In this document: positions 8,892 to 18,500 of the stretch, in pieces
Layout of the letters: every line of letters begins with the position of its first letter
Numbering within the stretch: the stretch's first letter is position 1
From: Atlanticothrix silvestris CENA357
Lineage (GTDB): Bacteria > Cyanobacteriota > Cyanobacteriia > Cyanobacteriales > Nostocaceae
Direction of reading: 5' to 3'
Assembly (NCBI RefSeq): GCF_016056295.1
Contig: NZ_JAECZB010000002.1
Coordinates: forward strand, 1-64,000
Length of the DNA: 64,000 bases
Translations under genes and position numbers: made by a program
The notes under the pieces: generated by a model
The model's input: only the letters and a program-made list of their open reading frames with translations
Databases searched by the model: none
Told to the model about the DNA's origin: nothing

Positions 8892-9512
8892 ATGACTTTA
8901 TCCAGCGAATTGTGGGCAGCAAATCAAGATTTAGCTCAAGCTTGTCTAGAACATCCTTTTGTTCAAGGCATTGCTAACGGTACACTTGAGCAAGCGAAGT
9001 TCGCCTATTACGTCGGGCAAGATGCTTTTTTCTTAGAAGCTTTTGCCCGTGCTTATAGCATCGCCGCAGCTAAAGCACCAGACTGGTTAGGTTTCACCAC
9101 ATTTCATCACCTAGCTGCGGGAGTTTTAGAAGAACTGCGGCTGCATGAGAGTTATGCTTTACGGTGGGGAGTTAATTTGCAATCTGTAGAACCTGGAAGC
9201 GCTACCCGCCGCTATACTGATTTTTTGTTAGCTACTGCTTGGGGTGGGGATGTAGGTTTAACAGCTGCGGCTATGTCTCCTTGTATGAGTCTTTATGCTT
9301 TTTTAGGAGAATAGCTCGCTAGTAATGGCATTCCTAATCATCAGTATGCTGAGTGGATTCGTACTTACAGCAGCGTAGATTTTCAGCCGTTGTCGAAGCA
9401 ATTAGCAAGCTTGGTTAACAATTACGCTACAGGTAATACCTTAATTCACTCAACTTATCGTTATGCCATGTTCTGCGAACGTGACTTTTTCCAAGCTGCA
9501 TGGTTGTTGTAG
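8892..9512 (+). pseudogene. tenA: TenA-family thiaminase II, broken by an in-frame TAG
   Basis: TenA hydrolyses aminopyrimidines in thiamine salvage. The reading frame encodes 140 residues (MTLSSELWAANQDLAQ... through AAAMSPCMSLYAFLGE), then meets TAG at 9312-9314. The same frame then continues with clear TenA sequence: HQYAEWIRTYSS, STYRYAMFCERDFFQAAW, to a second stop at 9510-9512. The expected residue at the TAG is probably Gln (CAG to TAG). The Cys in SPCM and the E in FCERDFF are family catalytic residues; the second lies beyond the stop. The truncated product would lack the last third. An IS remnant lies 38 bases downstream. A sequencing error is possible. Confidence 0.85.
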
Positions 9513-9569
9513 AAGTCTGTTTGAAATTGAATTTTTGGCATTGCATAATTGGGACTTCCAAAGAATAAA

Positions 9570-9887
9570 TTATTCCAAGAAAAACAAGAGACAGGTTTTC
9601 TCAAGAATGATAATCATTTTTTCTAGCTCATCTAAAATGCTGCCGTTCCAATGATTTTCTAGTATTGCCCATGTTCTTTCTATGCAAGTAATACCACTTT
9701 CTAATTCTCTCATTCCTTTCCTAATAGTATCTCGATTCCATCCTAATTCTGATTGTGCAAGCCTTTGCCCTCCTAAACCTAAGCCCTGAACTGTCTGTGC
9801 CATAAATTTACGTTTTGCTGCACCTTTTAATTGAGATGCAGTTCCAATTAACAACTTTTTGAGAGAATCAGTTAATACTATAGCCAC
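9570..9887 (-). pseudogene. Truncated ISAzo13-family transposase
   Basis: The ORF encodes 105 residues. The first ~65 match the N-terminus of ISAzo13-type transposases (LKKLLIGTASQLKGAAKR, then GLGGQRLAQSELGWNRDTI and MRELESG). They are joined directly to a C-terminal piece (IERTWAILENHWNGSILDEL) that normally lies several hundred residues later. The DDE catalytic core between them is missing. The last residues run into the left inverted end of the element. It is therefore a deletion derivative, not a working enzyme. Confidence 0.8.
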
Positions 9888-9932
9888 CAGTTACCACACT
9901 CAAAAACAAGCATCATTATTCAAATTACTACA

Positions 9933-9979
9933 AAAGGGGAATGAAGGGGCTGCCGTCGGCAGCCCCTTCATTCCCCTTT
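9933..9979. repeat. Perfect 22-bp palindrome inside the IS remnant
   Basis: Arms at 9933-9954 and 9958-9979 are exact reverse complements around a 3-base loop (GTC). It lies between the right end of the IS remnant and the transposase start, in the transposase leader. It could block read-through into the transposase or simply be a nested insertion. Confidence 0.8.
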
Positions 9980-10196
9980 AAAATGATTATCATTATTGTT
10001 AATGGAATAGTTTATTTTCTGGAAGTCCCTAATTGCGGAACGATTTACCGGGCTACGCCCCGATTTTCTACGAAACGTATGTAGCGACTATCTTCAAAGT
10101 CGCTACACAGATTCTTTTGCAAGTGTGTGATTTGTGCAGCGTCGCCCGATAAAGGTTTGGGTAATGCCTGTGAGAAATGTGGGTGAAATTGTTATC

Positions 10197-10889
10197 TTAT
10201 TTACTTGACTTGATATTAATAGCCAACCGCTTTTTCTTTAGCCAAATTCCTAATGAAACTGCAACTGCTATTCCTCCAATAGTTGATGGCTCAGGCACAG
10301 GTTTTACACTCACATTATCCAAGTATAAAAATGCGTATTTATCAACATTCCCAAACTTTAACTCTGTGGATGATGCGTCTGCCGTGAAATTGAACTTATA
10401 TGGCGTATATGGTTGAAAAGAAATGTTGTTTTGATCAAAAATCTTATTTCCATCTACAAATGTTTGGAACTGATTATCAAGATCAGGGGACTCTGCTATA
10501 GATGCTAAATAGTAACTAAGTTCGTATTTTTGCCCAGGTTGTGTAGAAAGCGTCTGTGATATGTAGCTTAGGTCTACAAATCCACCAAGTGATAAGCCCT
10601 GATTACCACTTTGAGGAAAATTACTAATTCTAGTTCCTGATGCATTGATCGCATCACCAATCTTAGTCCATCCTGTAACATTAGGATTTGCAGTATCGGG
10701 ATTATTAGGATCTACAAGAGGATCGAGTTCAAATCCTCCGTTAAAAACAAGCTCTTTAGGATTTAAAACATAGTTGGGATCGTATTGTGCTTGCGCTACT
10801 GGAATATAAATACCAGTAATCACAGCAGTACTGACTAAAGTAGTAGTAAAACTAAAAGCAATAATTGAAAGTTTTTTAATTAGCTTCAT
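10197..10889 (-). CDS. PEP-CTERM sorted secreted protein
   Basis: A protein of about 230 residues that is exported and then processed by an exosortase. The start chosen is ATG at 10889 (MKLIKKLSII), preceded by GGAG about 9 bases upstream; a longer frame adds 10 residues. A signal peptide ends near AQAQ. The middle is a jelly-roll-like domain (LVFNGGFELDPLVDPNNP, NVTGWTKIGD, FLYLDNVSV) of the kind seen in many PEP-CTERM proteins. The C-terminus has VPEPSTIGG, a hydrophobic stretch and KKKR, the PEP-CTERM sorting tail. A close paralogue lies just upstream on the same strand. Confidence 0.88.
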   Translation of the reverse strand: MKLIKKLSIIAFSFTTTLVSTAVITGIYIPVAQAQYDPNYVLNPKELVFNGGFELDPLVDPNNPDTANPNVTGWTKIGDAINASGTRISNFPQSGNQGLSLGGFVDLSYISQTLSTQPGQKYELSYYLASIAESPDLDNQFQTFVDGNKIFDQNNISFQPYTPYKFNFTADASSTELKFGNVDKYAFLYLDNVSVKPVPEPSTIGGIAVAVSLGIWLKKKRLAINIKSSK

Positions 10890-11196
10890 GAAACTTGACT
10901 CCAAATAATTCCAACTCACGACAATTACAACAAGTTGATGGTTTCATCTATGCTGGCTCTAAGTAGTCTCAATAAAATTGGACACTTGATTTTGGTTTAT
11001 AAGAGTTATCTATTGATATGAATAGTGATTCATCTACTCAAGACGATCTCTCTATAAACCCATGATGGAGTTTTTTAATTAGATTAATTTCAATCGCATT
11101 ATCGATACTATAGAGCCAGATATTGTTTGGGCTTATACCTATGGTTTAGTCATACCCATCATCTATGACTTAATTCGCATAGTTTTATCTTTGATA
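10890..11196. other. Gap between the two secreted-protein paralogues
   Basis: A 307-base gap with no ORF that I can support. It must contain the promoter of the PEP-CTERM gene, since that gene reads leftwards from 10889. Just downstream of the upstream paralogue's stop I looked for a degraded sorting tail and found none. Confidence 0.5.
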
Positions 11197-11778
11197 TTAA
11201 AGTGTAGATTTGACACTCACATCATCCAAAAATAAAAACGCATCCTTAGCTATGTAACCAAATTTGATCTCTGTGGATTCTCCTTTCGCTTTGAAAGATA
11301 TGGTGTATTTCGTGTAGGGTTGAAAAGGAGTATTCTGATTGACAAAAACCTTCTTTCCACTAATAAAAACCTGAAATTTATTCCTCAGATCAGGTGGTTC
11401 CTCTATAGAGGCGAAGTAGTAACTAAGTTGGTAGTTTTGACCCTTAACTGTAGGGATAGTCTGTGATACGTAGCTAATGTCTGAAAACCCACTCAGTGAT
11501 AAACCTTGATTACCAGTGTTAGGAAAGTTACTGATTCTAATACCTGATGTATCCATTGGGGCACCAGACTTAATCCAACCTGTAATATTAAGATTTGGAG
11601 CAGTGGGATCATTAGGATCTACGAGATCGTCGTTTTCAAAGCTTCCGTTCGTAATCAGTTCTTGTCTTTCTCCTTCTGCTTGTGCTATTGATTTATAAGT
11701 ATTGGTAATCACAGCAGTATGAAAGAAAGCAGTGATCAAACTACAAACAATAATTGAGAGTTTTTTAGTGAACTTCAC
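11197..11778 (-). CDS. Secreted paralogue lacking the PEP-CTERM tail
   Basis: A 193-residue protein clearly duplicated with its neighbour: the same order of TNGSFENDDLVDPNDP, NITGWIKSG, RISNFPNTGNQGLSLSG, and FLFLDDVSVKS. The start is taken as GTG at 11778 because it aligns with the neighbour's ATG and shares the GGAGTCA leader; an ATG 24 bases further upstream is possible. A signal peptide ends near AQA. It stops at VKSTL, exactly where the neighbour continues into PVPEPST. So it should be exported but not processed by exosortase, either truncated or a free form. Confidence 0.8.
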   Translation of the reverse strand: MKFTKKLSIIVCSLITAFFHTAVITNTYKSIAQAEGERQELITNGSFENDDLVDPNDPTAPNLNITGWIKSGAPMDTSGIRISNFPNTGNQGLSLSGFSDISYVSQTIPTVKGQNYQLSYYFASIEEPPDLRNKFQVFISGKKVFVNQNTPFQPYTKYTISFKAKGESTEIKFGYIAKDAFLFLDDVSVKSTL

Positions 11779-11839
11779 AAGACATGACTCCAAATAGTTC
11801 AAAATTCATGACAACGACTAATTGATTTACTTTGGGTGA

Positions 11840-12691
11840 TTAAGGCAGAATAAACCCATAAGTATTTTTGAAGATATTTTGGGCAGTACTACTACTTAAG
11901 TAACTAGAAAAACTCCGTGCCGTTGATAAAACTGTAGTTCTGGTGAGTATACCCAGTGGATAGACGATAGTCTCGCTGTCTGTTGTCAGAGCAGTATCTG
12001 CGATTCTTACTTTGTTAGAAATAAGAGCATCGGTTCTGTAAACAAAACCTGCATCAATAGCCCTACTTACACCGCCAGATACAAGAGTTTTGTTTTCAAC
12101 AGCAGTTAAAACGTTACGCACATTGCTTGTACGGTATAATTTAGAACTAACACTATTAAAAATACCTCGCTTGGTAAGAACTTGTCTGGCATAATCCCCT
12201 GCTGGCACAACTGGCGGAGTACCTGTATAGTCGCCTATCGCAATGCCTCTAATATTGGCATTGGTCAAACCATTGATGCTGTTGAGAGCAGCAGTGCCAG
12301 GACTAGGAGATGTCGTCGGAGTAATCAATACTAGACGGTTTCTGACAATGTTTTTACGGGTACCTGCAACCAATTTACTTGGGCTTGAATTCTGCAAGAC
12401 ATCTATTTGGTCATTGGCAGCAGAAATGAAAATATCTGCCGTGGCTCCTGCTTGTATTTGGCTCAGTAAAGTACCAGAAGCACCAAATGTATAAACAATA
12501 TTGACACCTGGGTTAGCATTTTGGTACTGAGTCTTAATGGCATTGAGTGCATTTGTCAAGCTTACAGCCGCATACACATTAAGTGTGGTTACGGAACTTG
12601 CTGGCGATAAATAGATAAACTGCAAGCCTATTACCAGCATCATGCTGGCAACTGCCGTAGTAATCCAAGCAATAAGTCTTCTTCTGTTCAT
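11840..12691 (-). CDS. modA: Molybdate ABC transporter substrate-binding protein ModA
   Basis: The periplasmic molybdate-binding protein. The first ~33 residues are a signal peptide (RRRLIAWITTAVASMMLVIG). The mature part begins TTLNVYAAVSLTNALNAI, the classic ModA opening, followed by FGASGTLLSQIQAGATADIFISA with the oxyanion-binding Ser and later SGGVSRAIDAGFVYRTDA. At 283 residues it is a normal length. No modB or modC lies next to it, so the permease must be elsewhere. Molybdate is needed for nitrogenase and nitrate reductase. It diverges from ilvD. Confidence 0.9.
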   Translation of the reverse strand: MNRRRLIAWITTAVASMMLVIGLQFIYLSPASSVTTLNVYAAVSLTNALNAIKTQYQNANPGVNIVYTFGASGTLLSQIQAGATADIFISAANDQIDVLQNSSPSKLVAGTRKNIVRNRLVLITPTTSPSPGTAALNSINGLTNANIRGIAIGDYTGTPPVVPAGDYARQVLTKRGIFNSVSSKLYRTSNVRNVLTAVENKTLVSGGVSRAIDAGFVYRTDALISNKVRIADTALTTDSETIVYPLGILTRTTVLSTARSFSSYLSSSTAQNIFKNTYGFILP

Positions 12692-13169
12692 AAGTTTGAG
12701 AAAAATGTTACCTGCGATGTCATCATTCGCCTAATCAATCCTGAAAACAAACAACTCATCAGAATGGTAAAGGCCTTTCCAATGATCAGAATTTATTCTT
12801 TTTCAGTAGGATTACGTAAAAAGAGGTAAAACAAATAGAATGATGAAAGTTTACCAGTTAAATTGGTAATAGCCAACTATTTTGGTATAAAAACCCTGAC
12901 AAAAGGTATTTAAATTGTTGTCATTTAACTTTTGAGGTAAGCTTTTGATGTGGCGATCGCCTTTTTTAATAAGCTTTAAAGTCTTGTCATTAAAGCTTTA
13001 TGGTAAAAAAAATCTATAAAATTCACCTCTTTCAATCTCTCTGCAATTGAAGCTTAATTATTACCAACTTGTTACCAACTGAGACTAAAGCTCTATTGTG
13101 CCGCCTATGCATGAGAAAATTAGGTAATACAATCGCAACAATTGCGATGATGGCAGGGAAGGAAAAAAG
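12692..13169. promoter_or_regulatory. Divergent modA / ilvD intergenic region
   Basis: A 478-base gap between two genes that point away from each other, so it should hold both promoters. One HIP1 site is present. A GGAAGGAAAA sequence lies just before the ilvD ATG and serves as its ribosome binding site. I see no operator that I would name. Confidence 0.5.
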
Positions 13170-14855
13170 ATGTCGGACAATTTGAGAAGCCAAGTTGTAA
13201 CGCAAGGAGTGCAGCGATCGCCTAATAGAGCTATGCTGCGTGCAGTTGGTTTTAAAGATGAAGATTTTAATAAAGCCATTGTCGGCATTGCCAATGGTTA
13301 CAGCACGATTACTCCCTGCAATATGGGGATCAATCAACTGGCACAAAGGGCAGAAATTGGCGTAAAAAACGCTGGGGCGATGCCGCAACTATTCGGCACA
13401 ATTACTATTAGCGATGGCATTTCAATGGGTACTGAAGGGATGAAATATTCCCTAGTGTCACGGGAAGTGATTGCAGACTCAATTGAAACTGCCTGCACAG
13501 GGCAAAGCATGGATGGTGTGCTGGCTATTGGTGGTTGCGATAAGAATATGCCAGGGGCAATGATTGCGATGGCAAGAATGAATATTCCGGCTATCTTTGT
13601 TTACGGCGGCACGATTAAACCCGGACAATACAACGGACGAGATTTAACCGTTGTTAGTTCTTTTGAAGCAGTTGGTCAACGCAGCGCTGGTAAAATTGAT
13701 GACGATGAACTATTAGAAGTCGAACGTCGGGCTTGTCCTGGTGCTGGTTCTTGCGGTGGCATGTTTACAGCTAACACCATGTCTTCGGCTTTTGAAGCTA
13801 TGGGGATGAGTTTACCTTATTCTTCAACAATGGCAGCAGAAGATGCGGAAAAAGCCGACAGTACAGAAAAATCGGCATTTGCCTTAGTCAAAGCCATCAA
13901 GAAGCAAATCTTACCCCGTCAAATTATTACGCGCCAATCTATAGAAAATGCCATTTCTGTAATTATGGCAGTAGGTGGTTCCACAAATGCAGTCTTGCAT
14001 TTTTTGGCGATCGCTCGCGCGGCTGGTGTAGAACTAACTTTAGACGATTTTGAAACTATCCGCGCTCGTGTCCCTGTTTTGTGCGATTTAAAACCCAGTG
14101 GTCGATATGTAGCTACAGATTTGCACAAAGCTGGTGGCATTCCTCAAGTGATGAAAATGTTACTTGTGCATGATTTATTACATGCAGATGCTCTGACCAT
14201 TAGTGGTCAAACAATTGCAGAAGTCTTGGCAGACATCCCAGCAGAACCATCTGCTAACCAAGATGTAATTCGTCCTTGGAATAACCCGATGTATGCTCAA
14301 GGACATCTAGCCATTCTGAAGGGCAATTTGGCAACCGAAGGTGCTGTTGCCAAAATTACCGGAGTGAAAAAGCCAGTAATTACTGGCCCCGCACGAGTGT
14401 TTGAATCGGAAGAAGCCTGTTTAGATGCAATTTTGGCAGGTAAAATCAAAGCTGGTGATGTTCTTGTCATTCGTTATGAAGGGCCTAAAGGTGGCCCTGG
14501 TATGCGAGAAATGTTGGCTCCTACTTCCGCAATTATCGGTGCTGGTTTAGGCGATTCTGTCGGATTAATTACTGATGGGCGTTTTTCTGGCGGTACTTAC
14601 GGTATGGTAGTGGGTCACGTTGCTCCCGAAGCGGCAGTTGGCGGTGCGATCGCTCTTGTACAAGAAGGCGATAGTATTACCATTGATGCACCAGCTCGTC
14701 GATTACAGTTAGATGTATCTGATGAAGAATTGGCTCGTCGTCGTGTCAATTGGCAACCACCTGCACCACGTTACACTAAAGGCGTGTTGGCGAAATATGC
14801 CAAGTTGGTATCTTCTAGTAGCCTTGGCGCTGTAACGGATTTGGACTTGTTTTAG
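13170..14855 (+). CDS. ilvD: Dihydroxy-acid dehydratase IlvD
   Basis: IlvD dehydrates 2,3-dihydroxyisovalerate and its homologue to the 2-keto acids, the third common step of isoleucine and valine synthesis. It carries an Fe-S cluster. Cluster Cys are seen in TPCN (about residue 50), [10 protein letters not shown] (about 120) and [15 protein letters not shown] (about 195). The C-terminal [10 protein letters not shown] and GHVAPEA are family signatures. At 561 residues it is full length. A GGAAGG ribosome binding site precedes the ATG. It is a single-gene unit. Confidence 0.95.
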   Translation: MSDNLRSQVVTQGVQRSPNRAMLRAVGFKDEDFNKAIVGIANGYSTITPCNMGINQLAQRAEIGVKNAGAMPQLFGTITISDGISMGTEGMKYSLVSREVIADSIETACTGQSMDGVLAIGGCDKNMPGAMIAMARMNIPAIFVYGGTIKPGQYNGRDLTVVSSFEAVGQRSAGKIDDDELLEVERRACPGAGSCGGMFTANTMSSAFEAMGMSLPYSSTMAAEDAEKADSTEKSAFALVKAIKKQILPRQIITRQSIENAISVIMAVGGSTNAVLHFLAIARAAGVELTLDDFETIRARVPVLCDLKPSGRYVATDLHKAGGIPQVMKMLLVHDLLHADALTISGQTIAEVLADIPAEPSANQDVIRPWNNPMYAQGHLAILKGNLATEGAVAKITGVKKPVITGPARVFESEEACLDAILAGKIKAGDVLVIRYEGPKGGPGMREMLAPTSAIIGAGLGDSVGLITDGRFSGGTYGMVVGHVAPEAAVGGAIALVQEGDSITIDAPARRLQLDVSDEELARRRVNWQPPAPRYTKGVLAKYAKLVSSSSLGAVTDLDLF

Positions 14856-15162
14856 TCATTAACTCTGGAATAGAAGCAGAATGTTTCCGGCTTTACTTTT
14901 GGGCGGAGACAGACTGCTTCTTTCGTTATCAGTAAATACAATCGCATTGTTAGTCAATACAATCACATTGTTAGTCAATACAATCACATTGTCAGTATTT
15001 ATAAATACTTAGCAAATTTACCTATTCTTAGTCTCTTATTAACTTTAGTTCATTAAAGTTTGAGTGTTTATTGACACGAATAGAATTTCTGTGCATTGAA
15101 TCTCTGCATCTTACACAAAAATATTAAGCACGGTACGCCCTATTTCAACATAGGTCGACACT
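14856..15162. repeat. Intergenic gap with a 21-bp tandem repeat
   Basis: Three head-to-tail 21-bp units at 14935-14955, 14956-14976 and 14977-14997 (core AATACAATC and CATTGTTAG). Just after ilvD, GAAGCAG at about 14872 and CTGCTTC at about 14915 can pair as a loose terminator-like hairpin. I see no gene. 21 bp is close to two helical turns, so the copies lie on one face of the DNA. Confidence 0.6.
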
Positions 15163-15549
15163 TTGTGCATTCTACTTGACACTTTTGCAAATGGTAATGC
15201 AGCCGATATGCCTGTGTTGCGTGCTTCCGATTTAACAGCATTGAATACTAACCAACGGTACGTGAGTTCGACGAGTATTGTTCTGACCTCTCCCCCAGCC
15301 CCTCTTCTACGAGGAGAGGGGAGTAAAACCATTATTTTTCCGCGCCTTTTAGGAGAGGGAGACCGGGAGGGAGAGGTCTGTCGAACTCACCTTAACGGTA
15401 GTTTTGAATCGATTGTGGAAGTGCCAGAGTCTCTAAGCAACTCCGCCCAGATTCAATTGCTGGTAGATAACGGCGATACCGTTTGGTACAACAACGGCAC
15501 AATTTCCAAAGACTTAGCTCAAGATAACTTCCAAAAATTCCGCAGTTAA
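15163..15549 (+). pseudogene. Remnant ORF interrupted by a MITE
   Basis: An open frame of 128 codons beginning at TTG without a clear ribosome binding site. Its middle third is simply the translation of the MITE at 15261-15390. The flanking parts (NAADMPVLRASDLTALNTNQ before, NGSFESIVEVPESLSNSAQI after) look like protein-coding sequence. If one copy of the direct repeat and the MITE are removed, the two parts fall in different frames, so an additional change must have occurred. I do not recognise the family. Probably a dead gene; its last part runs up to the RTX nuclease. Confidence 0.4.
15261..15390. mobile_element. MITE-like element, copy 2
   Basis: A 130-bp relative of the element at 2335-2476. 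The inverted ends are GTGAGTTCGAC (15262-15272) and GTCGAACTCAC (15380-15390). The 7-bp direct repeat AACGGTA flanks it at 15254-15260 and 15394-15400. The interior again holds CCTCTCCC-type and GGGAGGG-type tracts. It lies inside a remnant ORF. Confidence 0.72.
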
Positions 15550-15573
15550 ACCATTACTTTAGGAGATGCGATC

Positions 15574-18500
15574 GTGGCTTTACCAGCAGGTGCAATTTCT
15601 CTCAACACCCCATACTTCCAAGACTTTAATAGCCTCAGTACTGCTAACACAGCTTGGACAAATAATCAAACTATTGCAGGTTGGTACACTAACCGAACCA
15701 CAATCAATGCCGGCACTGGTTCTAGTAACACTGGTAGTCTTTACAGTTTTGGTGCAGCTAGCAACTCAGATCGAGCTTTAGGTTCAGTTGCTTCTGGTAC
15801 TACTACAACTATTTTATACGGCGCGCGTTTCTATAACGACACTGGCACTACCTTAACATCTCTCTCCATTAGCTATGTTGGCGAACAATGGCGTAATGGT
15901 GGCAATACAACACCACAAAAACTAGACTTTGCCTACCAAATTGGAGCGACTAGCGTCAATTCTGGCACTTGGACTGATGTTGATTCCCTAGACTTCACAG
16001 GCCCCGTTGCTACCACCCCAGCAGCTGCTTTGAATGGTAACGACAGCAGTAACCGTGTTAGTCTCTCCGGTAATATTACTGGGTTCTCCCTAGCTCCTGG
16101 TGAAGAAATTTGGTTGCGCTGGAGTGATGTGGACGATGGTGGTGCTGATCATGGGTTAGGAATTGATAACTTACAGGTTTCTACCGTTGCCTTACCTGGT
16201 GTCACCTTAATTGAGTCTGGTGGTAGCACTAACCTCACCGAAGGCAGTGCAACGGATACCTACACCATCGTGCTGAATACCCAGCCCACAGCAGATGTCA
16301 CTGTCACCATCACCCCCGATTCCCAAACTACAACTAGCGCCACTAGCCTTACCTTCACCCCGGCTAACTGGAATACACCCCAAACAGTGACAGCGATCGC
16401 AGTTGATGATGACATAGTAGAAGGCACACATACAAGCGTTATTACTCACACAGTAACTAGTAGCGATACCAGCTACAACGGAATTAACATTGGTTCAGTC
16501 AGTGCAACTATTACTGATAATGATGTTCCCCTCACCATTACCAAAATTCACCAAATTCAAGGTAGTAGTGCCGCCTTTAACCCTAACTTTGGTGGTATTC
16601 GCACAATTGAGGGCGTTGTTGTAGCGGCTTTCCCTGGTGGTTCTGGGCTGAGTGGTTTCTTTGTTCAAGAAGAAGATGCAGATGCCGATAATGACACCGC
16701 AACTTCCGAGGGTATTTTTGTTTTTGACCCCACAGGACAGTTCTCTGGTAGCGTTGGTGATCAAGTCCGGGTAACTGGAACTGTGAGCGAATTTACTAGC
16801 GGTACTAGCAGCCTCACCCAATTATCTCAAGTCAGCAGCGTCATCAACTTGGGTGCAGAAGTTCTACCCACAGCCACTAACATTCAGTTTCCTGTAACTA
16901 GCGTTGCAGAGTTAGAACGCTATGAAGGGATGCTGGTAAACGTCAGCGCCGCCAGTGGCGATTTAACTGTTACTGAACATTTCCAACTCGGTCGTTTTGG
17001 GCAAGTTGTACTTTCAGCAACTGATGCTAGCAACCAACTTGGTACAGACGCGAGACTAGAACAATATACTCAATTCAATGACCCCAGTGTTGCTGGCTAC
17101 TCTGCTTATTTAGATGAAATTACCACACGACGGATTATCCTCGATGACGGTAGAGCCACGCAAAACCCTGAGCCAATTATCTTTGGTCGTGGTGGTGAAC
17201 CTTTAAGTGCTACTAACACCCTACGCGGCGGCGATACCGTTGCTAACATTACTGGTGTTTTAGACCAACGTTTTGAAGGTTATCGCGTTCAAACCTCTAC
17301 TGGTGTAGACTTTACCCCAGCTAATCCCCGTCCAGAAGCAACACCCGATGTTGGCGGTACCCTCAAAGTTGCCAGCTTTAACGTTCTTAACTACTTCAAC
17401 GGTAACGGTACTGGTGGCGGCTTCACCAGTCCTGAACAACGGGGTGCAGAAAATTTAACTGAGTTCAACCGTCAGCGCGACAAAACAATTGCTGCCATCT
17501 TAGGATTAAATGCCGATGTTGTAGGTCTGATTGAAATCGAGAATGATGGTTACGGTGCTAATAGTGCCATTCAAGATTTAGTCAACGGCTTGAATGCTGT
17601 TGCGGGTGCTGGTACTTATGCCTTTATTAATCCAGGACTTCCTCAGTTAGGTACGGATGCGATCGCTGTTGGTTTTATTTACAAACCCGGTAATGTTACC
17701 TCAGTAGGTGCAGCAGTTACAGTTCCTGATGGCTTTGGTCAAAGTGCATTTGATAACAATAACCGTAAACCTTTAGCTCAAACTTTCCTCCAAAACTCGA
17801 CTGGTGAACAATTCACAGCCGTAATTAATCACTTCAAATCAAAAGGTTCAAGTTCTGGGAATCCTGGTGATGCTGATGCTGGCGACGGTCAAGGTTTATC
17901 TAATGGTACGCGGACTCGTGCTGCTGAAGATTTGGCAGCATGGTTAGCGACAAATCCCACAGGAAATACTGACGCAGATTACCTAATTCTGGGCGACCTC
18001 AACGCTTACGCTCAAGAAGATCCAATCAAGGCTTTGGAAAATGTAGGATATAACAACTTAGTACCAAATACCTCTTACTCCTACGTTTTCGATGGTCAGT
18101 GGGGTTCCTTAGACCATGCTTTAGCCAATGGTTCTTTAACATCACAAGTATCTGGCGCTGCTAAGTGGCATATTAATGCTGATGAACCCAACGTCCTTGA
18201 CTACAACACCAACTTCAAATCAGCAACACAGATCAACAGCTTATACAATCCTGATGCTTTCCGTTCCTCAGACCATGACCCAGTGGTTGTGGGGCTGAAC
18301 CTGAATACTGCCCCTGTAGCCATCAACGACATCGCTATTACTGATGAAAATACTGCCATCAACGTTAATATCTTGGCTAATGACAGTGATTTCAATAGTG
18401 ATCCTCTGCAAGTAAGTCTGGTATCTACTTCCGCTAACGGTATTGCCGTTCTTGATGACAATGATACGCCGAGCAACTTTGCTGATGACTTTATTATTTA

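Larger units (their letters stand above)
9551..10029. mobile_element. Internally deleted ISAzo13-like insertion element
   Basis: A 479-bp element bounded by 27-bp inverted ends (9551-9577 and 10003-10029; 24 of 27 positions match; both begin GGGACTTCCA). The 5-bp direct repeat TAATT flanks it at 9546-9550 and 10030-10034, a target-site duplication. Inside is a shortened transposase ORF on the minus strand and a large perfect palindrome. The ends are intact and the middle is deleted, so it cannot move itself but could be moved by a full-length relative. Confidence 0.85.

Noticed and set aside
9312-9314. TAG in tenA as a recoded amino acid (pyrrolysine-type)
   Set aside because: Such recoding is not known in cyanobacteria, and no structure near the codon suggests it. 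A nonsense mutation or sequencing error is simpler.
14935-14997. Possible CRISPR array
   Set aside because: Units are adjacent with no spacers between them, and there are only three. No cas gene is in the window.
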